A DNA stretch of 64,000 nt, from assembly GCF_030929605.1 (NCBI RefSeq), contig NZ_JAVFVS010000004.1:310001-374000 (forward strand), written 5' to 3'. This document shows, in pieces, positions 59,810 through 64,000 of the stretch. A program made the position numbers and the translations under genes. This DNA comes from Flavobacterium sp. LHD-80 (GTDB taxonomy: Bacteria; Bacteroidota; Bacteroidia; Flavobacteriales; Flavobacteriaceae). The notes beneath the pieces were generated by a model. That model searched no databases and was not told the DNA's origin. It worked only from the letters and a program-made list of their open reading frames with translations. Position 1 is the first letter of the stretch, and each line of letters opens with the position of its first letter.

Positions 59810-60793
59810 TTATTGGATCGCATTAATTGCTGCGACCAATTGCGCTTCGGTACCAAGAGTAGTTTCGGCAAGCGTAAAAGTGTAAACGTCATTGGCGGCA
59901 ACGGTTACAGCTTTAATCGCATAACGCCATTGACCACTGTCTTCGGTAACAAAAATCACGTGACATTTAAGACCAATCGGGATTTGGCCATAATGTTCAG
60001 TAAATAATCCGGCTGCTGTATAAGTGTCTAACTTTGCAAGAGCATTTGTTCCTTCGCCGTCATAGGATAAATAAATTGCACTGTTGTTATTGTCATAACC
60101 ATCAGGAGCATCAGCAAGAATAGTAGTTTTTGGTCTTGGGTCACTGTAAAAACGGTCCACATTTGTCCATCCAAAGTTTCCAAAAGTTACATAATAATTT
60201 GTTCCTTCGCCTTGAACACCACCTTTTCCGTTTGCGCCGTTTGCATCAGCTTTTGCTTCTCTCCAAGCCAATTCTCCTTTGTCATCAATTACGCCAGTCC
60301 ATAACGTCATAGCATTGTCTACGCCGTCTGTAAGCGTCGCAGGCACAATCATACTCATCGAGCAAGAAGTCTGAAGTTCAACACCGCCTTGAGTCGCTTT
60401 GATGAAGAATTCTCCACCAGAAATTAATAAGTTTTTCTTTCCGTCTGCTGTAATTCCCATTGTTGGTTTGTTGGTAATCAGCATATTTCCTTTGTCAAAA
60501 AGCTCGATGTATTCAATATCAATTTGTCCTGTCACAGCATTTCCGTTTTTGGTCAAACAGTTTCCGTTAATGTTTAGTTTAACTCCTTTTGCCGATGTTA
60601 CTGTTATCATTCCGGTTCCGGCTGTTACAGTAAATTTTTGGGTATTTCCTTTAACTCCTTTTTCACTAATGCTTTTAAAAGCTGCCGCTGTTGGCGGTGT
60701 AATTTTAATATCGTCTCCATCGCTGTTGTCGCAACTTACTAAAGAGATTAATAATAAAAATAATAGACTGATAGTTTTAAATTTTTTGTTCAT
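59810..60793 (-). CDS. probable surface lipoprotein of unknown function
   Basis: This 327-aa protein has a lipoprotein signal peptide with lipobox LVSC. The residues after the cysteine (DNSDGDD) are acidic like the lipoprotein export signal that sends Bacteroidota lipoproteins to the cell surface. The rest is beta-rich with no recognised catalytic motif (FTVTAGTGMITVTSAKGVKLNINGNCLTKNGNAVTG, EGTNYYVTFGNFGWTNVDRFYSDPRPKTTI). Two copies of the motif GGGTAACAA-N13-TTGATWTA lie upstream in the correct orientation, so it is a likely target of the ECF sigma factor encoded nearby. A terminator follows it, which separates it from the PKD gene. Confidence 0.75.
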   Translation of the reverse strand: MNKKFKTISLLFLLLISLVSCDNSDGDDIKITPPTAAAFKSISEKGVKGNTQKFTVTAGTGMITVTSAKGVKLNINGNCLTKNGNAVTGQIDIEYIELFDKGNMLITNKPTMGITADGKKNLLISGGEFFIKATQGGVELQTSCSMSMIVPATLTDGVDNAMTLWTGVIDDKGELAWREAKADANGANGKGGVQGEGTNYYVTFGNFGWTNVDRFYSDPRPKTTILADAPDGYDNNNSAIYLSYDGEGTNALAKLDTYTAAGLFTEHYGQIPIGLKCHVIFVTEDSGQWRYAIKAVTVAANDVYTFTLAETTLGTEAQLVAAINAIQ

Positions 60794-60866
60794 GATTTCT
60801 AGTTTTTATAAATCTGTCTTGATTGTTTTCAAGTGGTTTTCAGATTCTGGTTGTTATTTATATTCT

Positions 60867-60896
60867 TAAATCAATTTGGGTTTGATTTTGTTACCC
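60867..60896 (-). promoter_or_regulatory. candidate ECF promoter C, upstream of the lipoprotein gene
   Basis: Minus strand: GGGTAACAA (60896-60888), 13 bp, TTGATTTA (60874-60867). It has the same spacing as sites A and B, with one base different in the second box. It lies 74 bp before the lipoprotein start. Confidence 0.65.
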
Positions 60897-60932
60897 TTGT
60901 TTTCAAAATATTTTTTCAGGCTTGTATAACAC

Positions 60933-60962
60933 TATATCAATTCGCTTAAAAATTTGTTACCC
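60933..60962 (-). promoter_or_regulatory. candidate ECF promoter B, upstream of the lipoprotein gene
   Basis: Minus strand: GGGTAACAA (60962-60954), 13 bp, TTGATATA (60940-60933). It begins 20 bp after the stop of the 99-aa gene and stands in tandem with site C, 66 bp further on. Confidence 0.65.
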
Positions 60963-60981
60963 CTATTTTTGATTTTTTTAT

Positions 60982-61281
60982 TTAGGCCGATAAACATTTG
61001 TCTTCAAAAAGATTTCCATCTTCATCTACGGCGACTAAAATGCTTTTCTTTCGCGAAAGCGTAACAATCAAATACAGCCAGACAATCGACCAAAGCCCAA
61101 ATGTGAGGCAGGTAAGAAAGAGATGAAAAAAATGGTTGATGGCTTTTTTTTCTTTGGATAAAACCACATACGGCAATTTTTCGTTGTGTTCGACAATTAC
61201 AAAACCATTTCGTTTTTTGACCGAAATCATTTCGTAAAATTGCTCCAGACTTTTTTCTTTAGTAAATTGATACGTTTCCAT
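60982..61281 (-). CDS. small membrane protein next to the ECF sigma gene
   Basis: This 99-aa protein has a cytoplasmic-looking N-terminal half (YQFTKEKSLEQFYEMISVKKRNGFVIVEHNEKLPYVVLSKEKK) and one long hydrophobic segment (HFFHLFLTCLTFGLWSIVWLYLIVTL, long enough for a hairpin). A short tail reads DEDGNLFEDKCLSA. I do not recognise the family. It is divergent from the sigma factor gene and has the motif GGGTAACAA-N13-TTGATATA 40 bp before its start, so it may be a direct target or a component of the signalling pathway. Confidence 0.7.
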   Translation of the reverse strand: METYQFTKEKSLEQFYEMISVKKRNGFVIVEHNEKLPYVVLSKEKKAINHFFHLFLTCLTFGLWSIVWLYLIVTLSRKKSILVAVDEDGNLFEDKCLSA

Positions 61282-61320
61282 TCCTTTTAATTTTTTTAGT
61301 TTAAAAGTGTATTACAGTTT

Positions 61321-61350
61321 TATATCAAATTGATTTTGTAATTGTTACCC
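61321..61350 (-). promoter_or_regulatory. candidate ECF promoter A, upstream of the 99-aa membrane protein gene
   Basis: Minus strand: GGGTAACAA (61350-61342), 13 bp, TTGATATA (61328-61321). The two boxes are identical to those of site B and so is the spacing. It lies in the 125-bp divergent region between the 99-aa gene and the sigma factor gene. Confidence 0.68.
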
Positions 61351-61406
61351 TGATAGTTAAATTATTTGAGATTCTTTTTTAACTTTAACTAATCAAAAGT
61401 TTTTTT

Positions 61407-61988
61407 ATGGAGAAAATTAAAATACATCATGACCAAATGTATATTGACGGACTTGCAGCAAATGATTCGGCGATTATTGAATCTATTTACAAAAAGTTCG
61501 TTCCCAAAGTTGTTTTTTTTGTCTTGAATAATTCAGGCGATAGAGAGCAGGCGCAGGATATTGTTCAAGAAGTCATGATATTGCTTTACAATCAGGCAAA
61601 AGCAGGAACATTAAAATTGACTTGCCCTTTTGATGCCTACTTTTTTTTATTGTGCAAAAGAAAATGGCTTAACGAATTCAAAAAAATATCAAATAAAGGG
61701 GTAACAATTCATGAAGACGTGGTATCTATAAATGAATCTGCATTAGAATTAATTGCTCAGACTGAAGAATTTGATGAAAAACAGAAACTTTTTGACACTA
61801 TGTTTCAAAAATTGGGAGACAAATGCCAAGAGCTGCTAAAACTCAGTTTTTCTGTTAAATCGATGGAAGAAGTTGCTGGAAAACTAAATGTAACTTACGG
61901 TTATGTGCGCAAAAAAAAATCGTTATGCATTGGTCAGTTAACGCAGTGGATTCAAGAAGCCAAAAATTTTAATTCTCTAAAAAAATAA
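61407..61988 (+). CDS. ECF-type RNA polymerase sigma factor
   Basis: This 193-aa protein has a sigma region 2 (ANDSAIIESIYKKFVPKVVFFVLNNSGDREQAQDIVQEVMILLYNQA) and a sigma region 4 with a HTH near the C-terminus (MEEVAGKLNVTYGYVRKKKSLCIGQL). There is no region 3, so it is an extracytoplasmic-function sigma factor. It directs RNA polymerase to special promoters, probably the three GGGTAACAA-N13-TTGATWTA sites beside it. The gene lies 6 bp before a membrane protein gene with an anti-sigma layout, and is divergent from the envelope cluster. The leader contains no clear copy of the motif in its own direction, so autoregulation is not shown. Confidence 0.92.
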   Translation: MEKIKIHHDQMYIDGLAANDSAIIESIYKKFVPKVVFFVLNNSGDREQAQDIVQEVMILLYNQAKAGTLKLTCPFDAYFFLLCKRKWLNEFKKISNKGVTIHEDVVSINESALELIAQTEEFDEKQKLFDTMFQKLGDKCQELLKLSFSVKSMEEVAGKLNVTYGYVRKKKSLCIGQLTQWIQEAKNFNSLKK

Positions 61989-61994
61989 TTAGTC

Positions 61995-62717
61995 ATGAAC
62001 GAAGAACGCTATATATTATTTGATCAATATCTGGAAGGCGAACTGACTGCTGAACAAAAAAATGACTTTGAAAAGCAATTGAAAGATGATGTTCAATTTG
62101 CTTCAGAATTTGAAACTTTTAAATCAGTGCAACTTCAATTGCAAAATAAATTTGGATTTGAAGAAGAAAGAGAAGCATTCAAAGAAAATCTAAATCAAAT
62201 CTCCGAAGAATATTTCAACAAAAAGCCAAAAGTTATTGGCCTTAAACCTTGGTATCTTGCCGTTGCAGCCTCGGTTGCCGTAATGTTTGGATTATTCTTT
62301 TTTAATTACAATCAGAATCCAGTTTTCGCCGATTATAATCATCCTGAACAAGCTTCATTTGCTGAAAGAGGAAGCGAAGACGGTCCTTTAAAAAATGCTG
62401 AGAAAGAGTTTAATGCCAAAAGATATTCATTGGCAATTCCGTTTTTTGAAGAAGTTTTGGCAAAAGGAAAAACACCAGAAATTCAATATTATTATGGAGT
62501 TTCTCTTTTAGAAGAAAGCCATTATTTAAAAGCCGAAGCTGTTTTTAATGAAGTGAAAGCAGGCAATTCGGTTTATAAAGAAAAAGCGATTTGGTATCTC
62601 GCGTTATCAAAATTGAAACAAAGAGATTACGAATCATGTAAAGAAATATTGCAGACAATTTCGCAGGATTATGAAGATTATGATGAAGTGCAACTGCTTC
62701 TGGATGAATTGGATTAA
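61995..62717 (+). CDS. probable anti-sigma factor with periplasmic TPR domain
   Basis: This 240-aa protein has a cytoplasmic N-terminus (ERYILFDQYLEGELTAEQKNDFEKQLKDDVQFASEFETF) of the kind found in anti-sigma factors, with the L.GELT...FE..L pattern but without the zinc-binding Cys/His residues. One TM (PWYLAVAASVAVMFGLFFF, about residues 83-101) follows. The periplasmic C-terminal half has TPR-like helices (LKNAEKEFNAKRYSLAIPFFEEVLAKG, YYYGVSLLEESHYLKAEAVFNEV). It begins 6 bp after the sigma gene. The TPR half could sense an envelope protein. The anti-sigma role is inferred from layout and gene order. Confidence 0.78.
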   Translation: MNEERYILFDQYLEGELTAEQKNDFEKQLKDDVQFASEFETFKSVQLQLQNKFGFEEEREAFKENLNQISEEYFNKKPKVIGLKPWYLAVAASVAVMFGLFFFNYNQNPVFADYNHPEQASFAERGSEDGPLKNAEKEFNAKRYSLAIPFFEEVLAKGKTPEIQYYYGVSLLEESHYLKAEAVFNEVKAGNSVYKEKAIWYLALSKLKQRDYESCKEILQTISQDYEDYDEVQLLLDELD

Positions 62718-62760
62718 TTTCAATTATTAAGAAAATTTTTATCCATTTACGTAAAACCGT

Positions 62761-62800
62761 AACCGAGTTTAGAATTTTAGTTCTAAATTCGGTTTTCTTT
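62761..62800 (+). terminator. terminator of the sigma/anti-sigma operon
   Basis: AACCGAGTTTAGAA (62761-62774) pairs with TTCTAAATTCGGTT (62781-62794) at 13 of 14 positions, followed by a T/C-rich tail. It lies 44 bp after the stop codon. Confidence 0.78.
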
Positions 62801-62847
62801 TTTAAAGAAATAGCCCCAAAAACTATTTATTTTAACCTAAACCAAAA

Positions 62848-64000
62848 ATGAAAAAAATTACTTTAGTAGTACTTCTTATTTTTTCTCAAACCATTTTTAG
62901 CTCCACAAAAATCACAGAAACCGAAAAACTTGCAGCAACCTGCAAAGTTTGGGGATTTTTGAAATATTATCATCCAGTTGTTGCAGGCGGTAAAACAAAT
63001 TGGGACGAACAGCTTTTAGAAAAACTTCCTAAAATAGAAAAGGCACAAACCAAAGAAGAGTTCTCATTGATTCTTGAGAACTGGATTGATGACCTTGGTC
63101 CTGTAAAAGAAATTGCGCCAATTCCCGAACCAAAAGACAAGAAGTTTTTTGATAAAAACTTCGATTTGTCTTGGATCAATAATGATAAAGTGTTTTCAAA
63201 AAAACTTTCGAAGAAATTAAAGTTCATTGAAGAAAACAGGTTTCAAACAACTGAAGAAATTGGCCCGGGATATAATCCTCTAAAAAATGGAGATTATTTT
63301 AATCTTAAGTTTGACAATAAAGACTCAAGAATATTATGGCTGTTTATGTATTGGAATTTGATCGAATATCGTTTTCCATATAAATATGTAATGGATCAGA
63401 AATGGAATGTTACTTTAGATAAAACGCTTCCTCTCGTTCTTGATGTAAAAAACGAAGGTGAGTTTTACGAAGTTGTAAGGAAAATGTCATCAAAGTTGGA
63501 TGATAGTCACGTTGAATTTTTTATTTATAATAATAAAAAATATGAAGGAGACGGAAAGTTTTTTCCGGCAAGATGCAAAATAATTGAGGACAAAATAGTT
63601 GTTACTGAAATCTTAGCGGACAGTCTTGCACAAGCAGATGATATAAAAGTGGGAGATGTAATAACCAAAATAAATGATAAAACAGTAAAAGAGTTAATTA
63701 CAGAATACAGGGATTTGTTTTGTGCGTCTAATGAGTCTTTTTATTTAAAGAAGGTACTTAGGGAAATTTTGGTTTCTACTTCAGACAATGTAAATGTTGA
63801 GTTTTTAAAAGAGGGGAAGTACACAACAAAAGCGATGGTTTGGCATGATTTTCATGATTCACATCGCAATGAATTTAAAAAAGGAGCAAAGAAAAAGAAA
63901 GAAAAATTTAAGCTTTTAGACAACAATATCGGATATGTCGATATGGAAATACTAAAATCCGCAAATGTTCCTAGTATGATTGAAGCATTAAAATCTACTA
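62848..64000 (+). CDS. S41-family peptidase, N-terminal part (cut by window end)
   Basis: The frame is open from the ATG at 62848 to the last base, giving 384 residues without a stop. It begins with a signal peptide (ITLVVLLIFSQTIFS). A helical N-terminal domain (TEKLAATCKVWGFLKYYHPVVAGGKTNWDEQLLEKLPKI) is typical of Flavobacteriia S41 peptidases. A PDZ-like domain (ILADSLAQADDIKVGDVITKINDKTVKEL) is followed by the start of the catalytic domain (NIGYVDMEIL). The active-site Ser/Lys region lies beyond the window. Members are C-terminal processing-type serine proteases in the periplasm. It follows the sigma/anti-sigma operon and its terminator, so it is probably a separate unit. Confidence 0.88.
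   Translation, partial: MKKITLVVLLIFSQTIFSSTKITETEKLAATCKVWGFLKYYHPVVAGGKTNWDEQLLEKLPKIEKAQTKEEFSLILENWIDDLGPVKEIAPIPEPKDKKFFDKNFDLSWINNDKVFSKKLSKKLKFIEENRFQTTEEIGPGYNPLKNGDYFNLKFDNKDSRILWLFMYWNLIEYRFPYKYVMDQKWNVTLDKTLPLVLDVKNEGEFYEVVRKMSSKLDDSHVEFFIYNNKKYEGDGKFFPARCKIIEDKIVVTEILADSLAQADDIKVGDVITKINDKTVKELITEYRDLFCASNESFYLKKVLREILVSTSDNVNVEFLKEGKYTTKAMVWHDFHDSHRNEFKKGAKKKKEKFKLLDNNIGYVDMEILKSANVPSMIEALKST

Noticed and set aside
61699..61707. A fourth GGGTAACAA, on the plus strand inside the sigma factor gene
   Set aside because: It is in coding sequence, and 13 bp downstream there is GGTATCTA rather than TTGATWTA. It is probably chance from the codons for K-G-V-T-I.

Overview
The window is AT-rich chromosomal DNA from a member of the Bacteroidota, most likely a Flavobacterium or close relative. 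Evidence: two proteins with C-terminal type IX secretion (T9SS) sorting domains, a SprB-repeat protein, a 14-gene nuo operon with a short NuoG, TonB receptors with a carboxypeptidase-regulatory-like N-domain, TAnnTTTG-type promoter boxes, and almost no Shine-Dalgarno sequences. I see no rRNA, tRNA, insertion sequence, prophage or CRISPR array. About 50 protein genes are supported, including one cut off at the right edge and possibly one at the left edge.

Layout. 1-5.4 kb: a secreted endonuclease/phosphatase-family protein, 3-hydroxyanthranilate dioxygenase, a tail-to-tail antitoxin/toxin pair, a class-II cyclic-nucleotide phosphodiesterase-like MBL protein and an ALDH7-type aldehyde dehydrogenase. 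5.4-9.7 kb: a secreted T9SS pectate lyase with a LacI-like operator in its promoter, and a Bax-inhibitor-1 family membrane protein. 9.8-23.4 kb: complete nuoA-N (complex I), all on the minus strand. 23.5-27.5 kb: cold-shock protein, aspS, a TlpA-like thioredoxin and a MORN-type protein. 27.5-33.6 kb: a ferric-siderophore uptake cluster (TonB receptor, DUF3325- and DUF3649-like membrane proteins, two PepSY membrane proteins). 33.8-38.5 kb: odhA-odhB (2-oxoglutarate dehydrogenase) and a divergent outer-membrane protein. 38.6-47.3 kb: a conserved small protein, a polyprenyl synthase, then a yceI-tetR-tolC-adaptor-RND efflux operon. 47.5-48.8 kb: an MFS transporter. 48.8-62.7 kb: an accessory envelope cluster (SprB-repeat giant, retropepsin-like protease, CHAT/TPR protein, PKD outer-membrane protein, lipoprotein, small membrane protein) beside a divergent ECF sigma/anti-sigma pair. 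The right edge holds the start of an S41 peptidase.

The most interesting signals come from reading non-coding DNA together with the genes. (1) Three identical-geometry sites GGGTAACAA-N13-TTGATWTA lie only upstream of the two minus-strand genes next to the ECF sigma gene, so they are probably that sigma factor's promoters. With the CHAT/retropepsin genes further down they suggest an ECF-controlled envelope protease system. (2) Three copies of GGAAACT-N14-AGTTTYC lie upstream of yceI and tetR and are probably the TetR operators of the efflux operon. (3) A HTH antitoxin and a RelE/ParE toxin are convergent and overlap by 4 bp, instead of forming a normal operon. (4) Intergenic gaps, including gaps inside nuo, odh and the RND operon, hold a set of degenerate short-period repeats that fold into hairpins, plus an 18-bp palindrome present twice.

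All functional calls come from recognising protein motifs by eye. No database search or folding program was run.
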